Shown: one piece after another, positions 9,202 through 18,815 of the stretch
Numbering within the stretch: the first letter of the stretch is position 1
Layout: every line of letters starts with the position of its first letter
Source: Bacteroidia bacterium
GTDB taxonomy: Bacteria; Bacteroidota; Bacteroidia; SXHM01
Direction: 5' to 3'
Assembly: GCA_022072225.1 (NCBI GenBank)
Contig: JAJVIC010000009.1
Location: forward strand, 341,746-405,745
Length of the DNA: 64,000 nt
Program-made: the position numbers and the translations under genes
Notes under the pieces: model-generated
What the model was told of the DNA's origin: nothing
The model's input: the letters and a program-made list of their open reading frames with translations, nothing else
Database searches by the model: none

Positions 9202-9957
9202 TTACCAGCCCGTCACCAATAAATTCCTCGCTCCCTTTAACCCGCACTTTTGGTATTCATGATAGGCGGCCGCAGCGCGCTCGCGTATTTGCTCGTTGGT
9301 TTCGTTTTTTATCCAGCCTTCTACAGCGGCTTTTAAGGTATATGCTTCGGGACACATCAGGTTGGTGGTCCATAAAAGGGGAGAGGCTCCGGTTGTTCTC
9401 AGGTGTTCCGCAAAATAATTTTTGCTGGCGCAGGCAAGAATAATGGTTTCACGTTTTTTGTCGTTTGCTTTTGTTGGTGTTTTATCCAAACGGAAATCCA
9501 TCAGCCCGTCATGCCCTATGTAAACTAACAAATTTGATTTGCCGCCAAATTCAAGATTAACCGAATCAAGATTTATTTTCTCAGGTTTGTTGCCTGCTGA
9601 AAAATCAAGAACATCAATGGTTGCGTTTTTAATTTTTGCTCCGTCATACGCATCGGCAAGCAAATACGTGTTGGAGGTTTTATGCTTGAATAAAATGCGC
9701 TCCAGAATATTTTCTTTCGGGTTGGCGATTGTTTTTACCAACGTCCATTCTTTGCTGTTTTTGAAAAATGTTTTCACCCCGAAACCTGCTCCCCAATAGA
9801 GATTATTTTTTGCATCCTGTCCGTTGCCCAGCGATTTTGGAACGGGAACAATTCCCTGATTTACATTGTCGCACAGCGCAACCACCACATGAATGGTTCT
9901 GGTTTGTGCAAGAACAGATTCAAAATTGAATAAGAGGAAAATTAAAATCAGCCTCAT
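9202..9957 (-). CDS. Secreted conserved protein with a possible clan-CD His/Cys dyad
   Basis: A 251-residue protein with a signal peptide (cleavage near LAQ, residue 18). Conserved-looking blocks are VVVALCDNVNQGIVPVP and GNGQDAKNNLYWGAGFG. Two hydrophobic strands end in LVYIGHDG (H149) and TIILACASK (C176), the arrangement expected for a caspase/gingipain-type (clan CD) dyad. I recall the VALCDN...QGIVPVP family only as conserved hypothetical proteins, so peptidase activity is inference. The H-to-C spacing of 27 residues is shorter than in legumain or gingipain. The ATG overlaps the PrsW stop by 4 nt, so the two are translationally coupled, and a strong terminator follows. Confidence 0.75.
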   Translation of the reverse strand: MRLILIFLLFNFESVLAQTRTIHVVVALCDNVNQGIVPVPKSLGNGQDAKNNLYWGAGFGVKTFFKNSKEWTLVKTIANPKENILERILFKHKTSNTYLLADAYDGAKIKNATIDVLDFSAGNKPEKINLDSVNLEFGGKSNLLVYIGHDGLMDFRLDKTPTKANDKKRETIILACASKNYFAEHLRTTGASPLLWTTNLMCPEAYTLKAAVEGWIKNETNEQIRERAAAAYHEYQKCGLKGARNLLVTGW

Positions 9958-10649
9958 GGTTTCGCTCTGAAAATATTCTCAGGCCTGAAAGGCGAATTAT
10001 CACTGTGCATTTTAATTGCTTTGCGCGAAAGAATAATTACCACAATCAATGTAATCAGCGCACCAAAGGCAATAACAGGTACTTTGTTTACAAACAAACA
10101 AAAGTCATAAGCACCGTGAAAAAAGGTGGCGGCAAGTATACCGGTGATGAGTAAAGTTTTTTCGCGTTGCGGATTAAATTTTGCAAGCCCTGCAAAATAA
10201 CCCATCATTACTGCGTTGGCGGCATGTGCCGGAACTGCGGTAAACATGCGCATCAGTCCAACACCAATTCCTCCATCCGTTACATACATAACATTTTCCA
10301 ATGCGGCAAAGCCAAGCGAAACCATTACGCTGTAAATTATTCCGTCAAAGGGTTCGTTAAACTCAGCACGGTTGTAGGCAAAGCGTTTGAAAAAAATGTA
10401 TTTCGAAAACTCTTCGCTGAAACCTACTGCCACAAAGGCATGAACAAAATTATGCGACCAATATTCATCAAGCGCAAGCAAGGGACCTCCGTAAACTTCA
10501 AGAATAATAGCGGGAACAATGCTAACTCCGCCAAGAAAAAAGCATTTCAGCAAAAGACCTAAAGGCTCTTTCTCGTGCTTGTCTTTAAAGTAAATGAAAA
10601 CAGCTATGGCGAGGGCGGGAGCAAGAGCAATAGCTATGAGTGTAAGCAA
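9954..10649 (-). CDS. PrsW-family intramembrane metalloprotease
   Basis: A 231-residue multi-pass membrane protein of the PrsW/Abi-like glutamic-type family. The expected polar motifs sit inside hydrophobic segments: EEFSK (E79, E80), ALEN (E118), PAHAANAVMMGY (H142) and FFHGAYD (H178). Family members cleave membrane proteins such as anti-sigma factors; the substrate here is unknown. It is the middle gene of a tight operon: 9 nt after the thioredoxin-like gene and overlapping the downstream gene by 4 nt. That spacing suggests the three act in one envelope process. Confidence 0.88.
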   Translation of the reverse strand: MLTLIAIALAPALAIAVFIYFKDKHEKEPLGLLLKCFFLGGVSIVPAIILEVYGGPLLALDEYWSHNFVHAFVAVGFSEEFSKYIFFKRFAYNRAEFNEPFDGIIYSVMVSLGFAALENVMYVTDGGIGVGLMRMFTAVPAHAANAVMMGYFAGLAKFNPQREKTLLITGILAATFFHGAYDFCLFVNKVPVIAFGALITLIVVIILSRKAIKMHSDNSPFRPENIFRAKP

Positions 10650-10658
10650 AACGGAGGT

Positions 10659-11186
10659 TTACAGGTTTGATTTAAACTCTGAAGAAAAAGCTTCCCACGT
10701 CATGCTGCGGTACTTATCAGACCCGAAGAAATTAATGATGGGCTCCAGTGCCTGTGGCGTTTGAAAACCCGGAATAGGCTGAATAAGATTTAATTCTTTA
10801 TCTAAGTAAACAATGGTAGGGTACGAGAGTTTGCCTTGCATCAGCTCGGCAGCAAGTTCATGGTATCCGCGCTGTCCGTTAGGAATAAATTTAAACTCGC
10901 GTTCTCTGAATAAGATTGGTTCTTTTTGTTCGGCATTAAATTTTACGGCATAAAAATACTGGTTCACATATGCAGCTATTTTAGGATTGGCAAAGGTTTG
11001 CGCATCCATTTTTTTACACCATCCGCACCAGTCGGTATAAACGTCCATAATAATCGGGCGCGGTTCTTTTTGCGATAGTTCAACTGCTTTTTCAAATGTT
11101 ACCCAATTGATGGTTTCTTGGGCCGAAGAGCTAAGTATTCCCGAAAAAAGAAAAAGGACAGAGAAGAGTGTTTGATATAGTTTCAT
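10659..11186 (-). CDS. Periplasmic thioredoxin-fold protein
   Basis: A 175-residue protein with a signal peptide (cleavage after SSA, near residue 22) and a thioredoxin-like domain with the active site WCGWC (C54, C57), a PTIVYLD cis-proline region and the early motif PIIMDVYTDW. It probably reduces or isomerises disulfides in the periplasm. It leads the three-gene operon with PrsW and the His/Cys-dyad protein. A perfect TATCTTTG box ends only 4 nt before its ATG, so a transcript started there would be nearly leaderless. The PIN-toxin gene ends 18 nt upstream, so read-through is also possible. Confidence 0.88.
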   Translation of the reverse strand: MKLYQTLFSVLFLFSGILSSSAQETINWVTFEKAVELSQKEPRPIIMDVYTDWCGWCKKMDAQTFANPKIAAYVNQYFYAVKFNAEQKEPILFREREFKFIPNGQRGYHELAAELMQGKLSYPTIVYLDKELNLIQPIPGFQTPQALEPIINFFGSDKYRSMTWEAFSSEFKSNL

Positions 11187-11190
11187 AGCG

Positions 11191-11198
11191 CAAAGATA
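11191..11198 (-). promoter_or_regulatory. -7 box immediately before the thioredoxin gene
   Basis: TATCTTTG on the minus strand (11198-11191), then 4 nt, then ATG. No TTG was found at the -33 position. The predicted transcription start falls at or next to the start codon. Confidence 0.45.
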
Positions 11199-11204
11199 AG
11201 GTAT

Positions 11205-11612
11205 TTACTTTTTCAGCATTTTCATAAAGTCATCAAGCGATAACACATTTAACTTAGGGAAGTCAATCCTTTTAAGAACCTGAAAATGCTTGTCATTGGT
11301 TACAATAAAATCAGCATTGCCCGACACAGCGCAGTCTGTAAATTTATTATCGTCTTTGTCTTTTTCTATCAGATTCCATTTGAAAAACACTTCCGTTTTT
11401 TCTACGTTTTTCAATGTGAGTAAAAGCTCTGCAATGTTTTCGGCAACTTTTGAATTTGCTTTTTCACTGATTATTTCCCGGTATTCAGAAAGGATTTCGT
11501 TGGTGATAAGAAGTGTGTATTTGTTTTTTAAAAGCGAATCAAAAACACTTCTGTAAGGTGATTTTGATGGAACAGATACCAGCAAACAATTAGTATCCAG
11601 AACAATTCTCAT
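11205..11612 (-). CDS. PIN-domain toxin (VapC-like)
   Basis: A 135-residue PIN-domain ribonuclease with the expected acidic residues: D6 in MRIVLDTN, E43 in NEILSEYRE, D93 in DDNKFTDCAV and D107 in DFIVTNDKHF. The wording fits the 'putative toxin, PIN family' group. Toxins of this fold cut tRNA or other RNA with Mg2+. The ATG overlaps the upstream antitoxin stop by 4 nt. It is the second toxin-antitoxin module within 4 kb of the window. Confidence 0.87.
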   Translation of the reverse strand: MRIVLDTNCLLVSVPSKSPYRSVFDSLLKNKYTLLITNEILSEYREIISEKANSKVAENIAELLLTLKNVEKTEVFFKWNLIEKDKDDNKFTDCAVSGNADFIVTNDKHFQVLKRIDFPKLNVLSLDDFMKMLKK

Positions 11613-11830
11613 TTATACTTTGTTCTCAGGTGCTCTTTGGCTAATTTTTTCATGCTTTTATCCGACCATTTTTTTTCATTCCACAGTTTATCCATCTCGT
11701 TGGTTGCAGCATTAGAGAAATACGCGGAAAGAATATCCTTTACATCCAACAATTGCTTTTCACTCAATTCAAAACTGAATATTTTAAGAAGTTCCTGTTG
11801 CAGGTTGGTTATCTTTGATGTAGTTTTCAT
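11609..11830 (-). CDS. Antitoxin partner of the PIN toxin
   Basis: A 73-residue protein starting MKTTSKITNLQQELL and ending with a basic tail (KKLAKEHLRTKYK). The pattern LSEKQLLDVKDILSAYF, then a hinge, then WNEKKWSDKSMKKL resembles antitoxins that pair with PIN toxins in Bacteroidota. I chose the ATG at 11830 because a -7 box lies at 11849-11856; the frame extends 7 codons further upstream but without a good start context. It overlaps the toxin gene by 4 nt. Confidence 0.72.
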   Translation of the reverse strand: MKTTSKITNLQQELLKIFSFELSEKQLLDVKDILSAYFSNAATNEMDKLWNEKKWSDKSMKKLAKEHLRTKYK

Positions 11831-11848
11831 ATCAGAAAATTTGAAATA

Positions 11849-11856
11849 CAAAATTA
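11849..11856 (-). promoter_or_regulatory. -7 box for the PIN toxin-antitoxin operon
   Basis: TAATTTTG on the minus strand fits TAnnTTTG and ends 18 nt upstream of the antitoxin ATG. No good -33 element was seen. It lies in the 34-nt divergent gap shared with the acpH-like gene. Confidence 0.45.
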
Positions 11857-11864
11857 CAAAATAA

Positions 11865-12446
11865 TTGAACTTCCTTGCCCACCTCTATCTCTCGCACACA
11901 TCCGAAGAACTGATGTTTGGCAATTACATTGCCGATGGTGTGCGCGGAAAATTAGAAGGCCGTTTTTCCGATAAAGTAATTGAAGGTATTCGCATGCACC
12001 GCGCCATTGACGATTTTACGGATGCACACCCTGTTTTCAAACAAAGTTGCATGCGACTGTATGAGAAATACGATAAATACGCCTGGGTAATCGTTGATAT
12101 TTTTTACGACCATTTTCTGGCCGCAAACTGGAATGAATTTCATCACCAGCCGCTTCAGACATTTTCTGCAGAAACCTATCTCATGCTGGAGAAAAAAATA
12201 GAACTGATGCCCGAAAAATCAAAACGCTTTTTTCACTACATGACCGAATACAATATACTGTTCAACTATTCCAAGACTGATGGTATTCAGCGTGTATTGA
12301 CAGGCATGGCGCGCAGAGCACGTTTTCAATCCAATATGGAAAAAGCAACTGCTGATTTAATCACAGACTATCATTACTACGAAAAAGATTTTCGTCTCTT
12401 TTTTCCTGAATTGGAAAAGTTTACAAAAGAAAATTTCAGCCTTTAA
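11865..12446 (+). CDS. acpH: Acyl carrier protein phosphodiesterase (AcpH family)
   Basis: A 193-residue HD-like hydrolase related to AcpH, which removes the 4'-phosphopantetheine group from acyl carrier protein. The N-terminus NFLAHLYLSH, followed by FGNYIADGVRGK, the block GIRMHRAIDDFTDAHP and IFYDHFLA, matches the family from the first residue. This fixes the start at a TTG codon (11865), because the expected first residues MNFLAHL come directly from TTG-AAC-TTC. No ATG lies upstream in frame within the 34-nt divergent gap. Its end is 9 nt from the convergent lipoprotein gene. Confidence 0.85.
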   Translation: MNFLAHLYLSHTSEELMFGNYIADGVRGKLEGRFSDKVIEGIRMHRAIDDFTDAHPVFKQSCMRLYEKYDKYAWVIVDIFYDHFLAANWNEFHHQPLQTFSAETYLMLEKKIELMPEKSKRFFHYMTEYNILFNYSKTDGIQRVLTGMARRARFQSNMEKATADLITDYHYYEKDFRLFFPELEKFTKENFSL

Positions 12447-12455
12447 GCAACTGAA

Positions 12456-12911
12456 TTACCGCTCCAGCACAAACGTTTGCCGGTAAACAAAATCTGTTGC
12501 CAAACCTTGTTGCTCCAGGTCGTAAGTGCTCCACACCTGTCTGTTCTTTTTATTTTCTTCAATGGTATACGCAATATCGCAGCCTATGCATTCTCCGCCA
12601 ATTATGATAAAACGTTTTGCATGGTCGTCAATCATATAATACAAACCTGCACCTGAATTAGTATTGCCGTTTGCGGTATATTGAAAATCAAAAACACTCA
12701 AATCAAGATAATCGCGGTAAAAATTAAAGTAGCCTGCGTTGTCAGCCTCGGCAACTATTTCAACAGTGCCGTCATTGAAAATTTTCACATTTTCGTAATG
12801 CGTGATATTCCACAGTCCGTCTAAGCGGTCTTCTAACTTTTCATCAGGTTGTTTGCAACCCGAAAAACCAAGAAATAGCGTGAGTGATAAAATCGTAAAT
12901 AGTTTTTTCAT
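12456..12911 (-). CDS. Hypothetical lipoprotein
   Basis: A 151-residue protein with a lipoprotein signal (LGFSGC, Cys19). The rest is a small, probably beta-rich domain with LDGLWNITHYENVKIF near the mature N-terminus, similar in pattern to lipocalin-like lipoproteins of this phylum, and a GGECIGCDIAYTI segment with two cysteines. The function is unknown. It lies 5 nt downstream of the barrel-like gene at 12917-13741, so the two are likely co-transcribed. Confidence 0.72.
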   Translation of the reverse strand: MKKLFTILSLTLFLGFSGCKQPDEKLEDRLDGLWNITHYENVKIFNDGTVEIVAEADNAGYFNFYRDYLDLSVFDFQYTANGNTNSGAGLYYMIDDHAKRFIIIGGECIGCDIAYTIEENKKNRQVWSTYDLEQQGLATDFVYRQTFVLER

Positions 12912-12916
12912 GTTGC

Positions 12917-13741
12917 TTAGTTTTTAATTTTTCCGATTAAAAATTTCACCGAAACATTAATTACCGATTTATGAAGCGGCACTTCATCAACCATATTCTC
13001 CTCGTCATAAACAAGGCCTTGACTCAAATCCGAAAATTTTCGGAAGTCAACCGGAAATTCGCTTTGTCGCCAGCGGTTCACATCAAAATCCATCAACTGG
13101 GTTTCGCTTCCGGTTTCGTTTTTCCATTGAATAGGAAAAGTCCAGCGTGCCGAAATCATAAAACGCCAGAGGCGTGCCGAAATTCCAACGCCATGATGCA
13201 GTTTGGTAGAACCCGCTTCATAATATCCGAGTATATCCATCTCGTATCCCATGCTGCGTGAGCCATCGGGATAAGTAACCGTTGAGCGCAGTGAAATGTC
13301 GCGAAAGTTTCCGCCAAATAAATAATCAACAAATACCAATCCTTTAAACTGCGGACCTAAACCGATAAAAACAGGAACATCGTTGTAGCGGAAGTCAAGT
13401 TCATGCACATAATTATTCCACAACACACTTTTGTTTACATGTTTGGTCCAGTAGGCTCCTATTGAAAGTGAGATGTGTGCAGATAACCTTGAAGGGTTAT
13501 ACATATCAAACGCCACTTCAAAACCGGGTGCAGCATATTGCTTATTCCAAAGCGAGAAGCCTTGTTGCAAGCCGACTTTATAATAATCGTTCCACGAAAC
13601 CGAAAACGTATCAAGTTGCGTAGGGTCTAAGCGGTTAAAACTTACACCCGGCCCAAAACTGAAATTGAAAACATATTGCGCAGATAAATTATGAGTTGCC
13701 GCAATAAAAAAGAACAAAAGTGCTGTGTAAAGTTTCTTCAT
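12917..13741 (-). CDS. Hypothetical secreted, probably outer-membrane beta-barrel protein
   Basis: A 274-residue protein with a signal peptide (cleavage near SAQ, residue 22). It is rich in alternating aromatic/hydrophobic strands (YVFNFSFGPGVSFNR, AHISLSIGAYW, GVGISARLWRFMISARW), ends in VSVKFLIGKIKN and contains turn-like GSRSMGYEMD segments. This is the look of a small outer-membrane barrel, but I recognise no named family. The lipoprotein gene follows after 5 nt; the M43 protease gene ends 42 nt upstream. Confidence 0.7.
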   Translation of the reverse strand: MKKLYTALLFFFIAATHNLSAQYVFNFSFGPGVSFNRLDPTQLDTFSVSWNDYYKVGLQQGFSLWNKQYAAPGFEVAFDMYNPSRLSAHISLSIGAYWTKHVNKSVLWNNYVHELDFRYNDVPVFIGLGPQFKGLVFVDYLFGGNFRDISLRSTVTYPDGSRSMGYEMDILGYYEAGSTKLHHGVGISARLWRFMISARWTFPIQWKNETGSETQLMDFDVNRWRQSEFPVDFRKFSDLSQGLVYDEENMVDEVPLHKSVINVSVKFLIGKIKN

Positions 13742-13783
13742 AGAGTAAACGTTTTTGTTTTCGCAAAAATAAATCTATTTCAC

Positions 13784-15859
13784 TTAATCTTTAACAATGC
13801 GTTCACGGTAAACTCCGTTTTCTGTTTCTGCAATAACAAAATACAACCCGCTGCTGAATGCCGAGATGTCAATGCTTGTTGTGTTTTGGAACACAGCCAC
13901 TGCTGAACCTCTTAAATCAAGCAATTTTACTTCTTTTATCTTCCCTGCATCCTCAGGCAAAACAAGATTAATTTTCCCTGTTGTAGGGTTTGGAAATAAT
14001 CGCAGTTGATTTTTTTTCAAATAACTTTCTTCAACACCTGCTGCCACATCTAAGTTGATATAATCAATGAACAAATTATTTCCTCCGCGCGAGTTAAATA
14101 CAAACCTGAAACGGAAATCATCCACAAAATAAGAAGAAGGAATACTGGTAACCGCCTGTTTCCATTCCTGCGCAGACGAAGGATTGAATGAACTTGTTAT
14201 TTGTGTTGCAGTTTCTAATTCAGCGCCAGTTAGAGTTAGTTTATTCAGCCAAAAATTACTGCAACTTTTGTTTAGCTGTAATATCAACTCATCATCAGCT
14301 TCCTCATTAGTTGTGTTAGCAAATGCATACCAAAAACTAATATTGGTTTCTGTTACTTGCGATAAATCAACCAAGGGGCTGTATAATTCATCTTTATTTT
14401 CCATCGTATTATTAAAGTTTTTGAGCACTACAGATTGGCTTCCGTGAAATGCAACCGTGTTTGAAAGTCTCCAATAACTTTCATCATCAAAGCTGTTTTG
14501 TACCCAGCCAGTGCTTGTAAAATCAAATGGCGTATCAAATGTTTCGGTATAAGGGAAAGGCCTAATATAGGTTTCAGATAAAACACTCACAAAGTGTTCT
14601 TTCGTTTCACTTACATAACTGCCGTTTGCATACACCGTTAAACTCACATCATAAACCCCTTCTGTGTTATAAGTAACCTCCGGTAATTCCTCTGTTGAAC
14701 TGGCAGGTGTTCCACCTTCAAAGCTCCACAAAACAGAATCAAAAGGCGCATGGTAGCTTTCATTGTTAAACGTAATACTTCTCCCCGGACAAACCACCTT
14801 TTTACTGCTGCTGAAATCAACACCGCATAGAACGGGAGCATCATAAACCCCTGTTGCAATAAGGTTTGCAGGTTGCCATAAATTATTCCGGTTACCTATT
14901 GGTGAGTTCAAAGCCGCCTGCATTCGGTCGCGCTGACCATTTGTAAACATAATGTTGCAGTACGAATAATCCATTACATTTTGCACATTGTCCACCGTGC
15001 TGCCACACGATGCCCCGCTCAGGTTGCAACTCTGCCATCCAATGGTGCGGGGTGTGTCATCCACTCCGTCATCAATGTTGCAATCATGATTAGGGTCGGC
15101 ACACGGCAAAAAATAATATCCCGGTACATTATTGCCGCCCCAGATATGCTGCAAATTCAGATAGTGTCCGCACTCATGCGCAAAGGCAACCGATCGTGTT
15201 AAATCTGAAGTGCCGATAGTACCCACATAATTATGTGAAAGCACAATTCCGTCCCATTCCGGAACCGTATCCGCATCCGAAGGAAAAATAGCATGGCCCG
15301 CCAAACCCGCAGCATTTTTAACCACATACACATTCAGGTAGTTTGCAGGATTCCACTGCACAAGATTTTTAACCGCATGGTCGCCCGTTTCAGATAAGGA
15401 AGAAGCAATGCGGTTAATTCCGCTGTGGCAGTTCCCGTTCGGGTCGCGTTTTGCCAAACGAAATTCTATGCGAGTATCAGCATGTAAGGGTTTAAAAACC
15501 TCCACAATACTTGCCGTATCATCCCGTTGTTTGCGGAATGTTTTGTTCAGCATATCAATGGCGCTGTAAATCTGCTCGTTCGCAATATTCTCATTCCCGT
15601 AATTGTGAATGATATGAAACACAACCGGAACAACATACAGCGCAGTATCAGCAGTTATATCTTTTTCCGTTTTTGCGGCAATAAACTCACGGGTAAACGT
15701 TTCCAATTCTTTTTCCTTTTCAATTACCGCTTTTGCAAGTTCCGGATTTTGTTTCAGGTTATTAATGCGCAGTTCATCAGTTGCGCAATTCATGGATTGC
15801 TGTGCAAGCCCTGAATAATAAAAACAACACATTCCTAATCCAATCAGAGTCTTTTTCAT
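13784..15859 (-). CDS. Secreted M43 (pappalysin-type) zinc metalloprotease with PKD domain and T9SS signal
   Basis: A 691-residue protease. The signal peptide MKKTLIGLG...GLAQQ sets the start at 15859. The zinc site HECGHYLNLQH (H228) follows HExxHxxxxxH, with Asn where metzincins usually have Gly, a variant I associate with Bacteroidota M43 enzymes. The Met-turn is VMDYSYC (about 296). A PKD-like domain (SITFNNES ... VLWSFEGG) and a jelly-roll-like segment follow, then a type A T9SS tail beginning LRLFPNPTTGKINL. The frame stays open for 104 codons upstream through the 42-bp repeat array, but the signal peptide shows that extension is not part of the mature gene product. Substrates are unknown. 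Confidence 0.9.
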   Translation of the reverse strand: MKKTLIGLGMCCFYYSGLAQQSMNCATDELRINNLKQNPELAKAVIEKEKELETFTREFIAAKTEKDITADTALYVVPVVFHIIHNYGNENIANEQIYSAIDMLNKTFRKQRDDTASIVEVFKPLHADTRIEFRLAKRDPNGNCHSGINRIASSLSETGDHAVKNLVQWNPANYLNVYVVKNAAGLAGHAIFPSDADTVPEWDGIVLSHNYVGTIGTSDLTRSVAFAHECGHYLNLQHIWGGNNVPGYYFLPCADPNHDCNIDDGVDDTPRTIGWQSCNLSGASCGSTVDNVQNVMDYSYCNIMFTNGQRDRMQAALNSPIGNRNNLWQPANLIATGVYDAPVLCGVDFSSSKKVVCPGRSITFNNESYHAPFDSVLWSFEGGTPASSTEELPEVTYNTEGVYDVSLTVYANGSYVSETKEHFVSVLSETYIRPFPYTETFDTPFDFTSTGWVQNSFDDESYWRLSNTVAFHGSQSVVLKNFNNTMENKDELYSPLVDLSQVTETNISFWYAFANTTNEEADDELILQLNKSCSNFWLNKLTLTGAELETATQITSSFNPSSAQEWKQAVTSIPSSYFVDDFRFRFVFNSRGGNNLFIDYINLDVAAGVEESYLKKNQLRLFPNPTTGKINLVLPEDAGKIKEVKLLDLRGSAVAVFQNTTSIDISAFSSGLYFVIAETENGVYRERIVKD

Positions 15860-15949
15860 TGTATTTAGTTTTGAGCCTGTAAATATAAACCAACACACTT
15901 TCTGTTTCCTAATAAACGTTTTTTCATTACCACCCCAATCTTCCGGTTT

Positions 15950-16222
15950 CCCGAAGCCCATTTTCAGTTTGGAAATGATGTCTTCCTGATTGGCGCAGCA
16001 CATATTCAGTTTGGAAATGATGATTTTCCATTTGGCGAAGACTACTTTCACTTTGGAAATGATGTCTTTCCGTTTGGCGAAGACCAATTTCACATTGGAA
16101 ACGATTTCTTCCCGATTGGCGCAGACCATTTTCAGATTAGAAATGATGTCTTCCAAATTCGCGCAGCCCATTTTCAGTTTGGAAATGATGCCTTCTCGTT
16201 TGTCGCAACCACGCTCAATTAG
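15950..16222. repeat. 42-bp tandem array, about 6.5 copies
   Basis: GGAAATGATG or a close variant recurs exactly every 42 bp at 15971, 16013, 16055, 16097, 16139 and 16181. Half a unit later, at 15992, 16034, 16076, 16118, 16160 and 16202, a second box follows (GGCGAAGACC or GGCGCAGACC with TTTCA). Each 42-mer is thus two 21-bp halves, both usually led by TTTGG. Being a multiple of three, it leaves frames open on both strands (14-residue repeats), which I do not take as coding. It lies between the M43 protease gene and gyrB. Confidence 0.9.
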
Positions 16223-18462
<2,240 letters not shown>

Positions 18463-18480
18463 ACATCATCATGTACCAAA

Positions 18481-18516
18481 AGAAAGCCCCGCGATTTTCG
18501 CGGGGCTTTCTTTTTT
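18481..18516. terminator. Bidirectional terminator between gyrB and the 18.5 kb gene
   Basis: A perfect 14-bp stem, AGAAAGCCCCGCGA / TCGCGGGGCTTTCT, has a TTT loop and T-rich flanks on both strands. It serves gyrB (+) and the convergent gene at 18541 (-). Confidence 0.92.
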
Positions 18517-18540
18517 AGAATAAAATAATTTATTAAGAAA

Positions 18541-18813
18541 TTATTTAGTAGAACTTTCTGTTTTTTGCGAAGCTATTTTTCTGCCTTTTTCTCTTTTAGG
18601 TGCTGTTGTTATGGGGTTAGCAGGTTTGTTAACATTTCCGCTAACTACCATCGAACGATCCGCAGCAACCCCTTGTTTAGAAGGATTAACCTTTTTTTCT
18701 GCTGAAAAAGTTGTAAAGGTCATAGTATTATTAGTTCTTGTTTCATTGGTTTGAGAAAACCCGCTGAAACAAAAAGCTAAAGCAAAAAAAGCTAAAGAAA
18801 TTAATTTCTTCAT
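18541..18813 (-). CDS. Small secreted protein of unknown function
   Basis: A 90-residue protein: a clear signal peptide (MKKLISLAFFALAFCFSGFSQ), then a low-complexity, Thr/Ser/Lys-rich and probably disordered body with a basic C-terminus (KREKGRKIASQK). No known domain is seen. It begins 2 nt after the stop of the collagen-like gene and ends at a strong terminator, so the two form an operon. Confidence 0.7.
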   Translation of the reverse strand: MKKLISLAFFALAFCFSGFSQTNETRTNNTMTFTTFSAEKKVNPSKQGVAADRSMVVSGNVNKPANPITTAPKREKGRKIASQKTESSTK

Positions 18814-18815
18814 TA

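Noticed and set aside
9177-9443. Short plus-strand frames opposite the 9.2 kb gene
   Set aside because: They have no signal, domain or promoter, and the minus-strand gene is well supported.
15860-16171. N-terminal extension of the M43 protease through the repeat array
   Set aside because: A clear signal peptide begins at 15859, and the extension is only possible because the 42-bp unit is a multiple of three; the opposite strand is open too.
15950-16222. CRISPR array
   Set aside because: Units are contiguous with no unique spacers, the repeats vary internally, and no cas gene is near. It is a plain tandem repeat.
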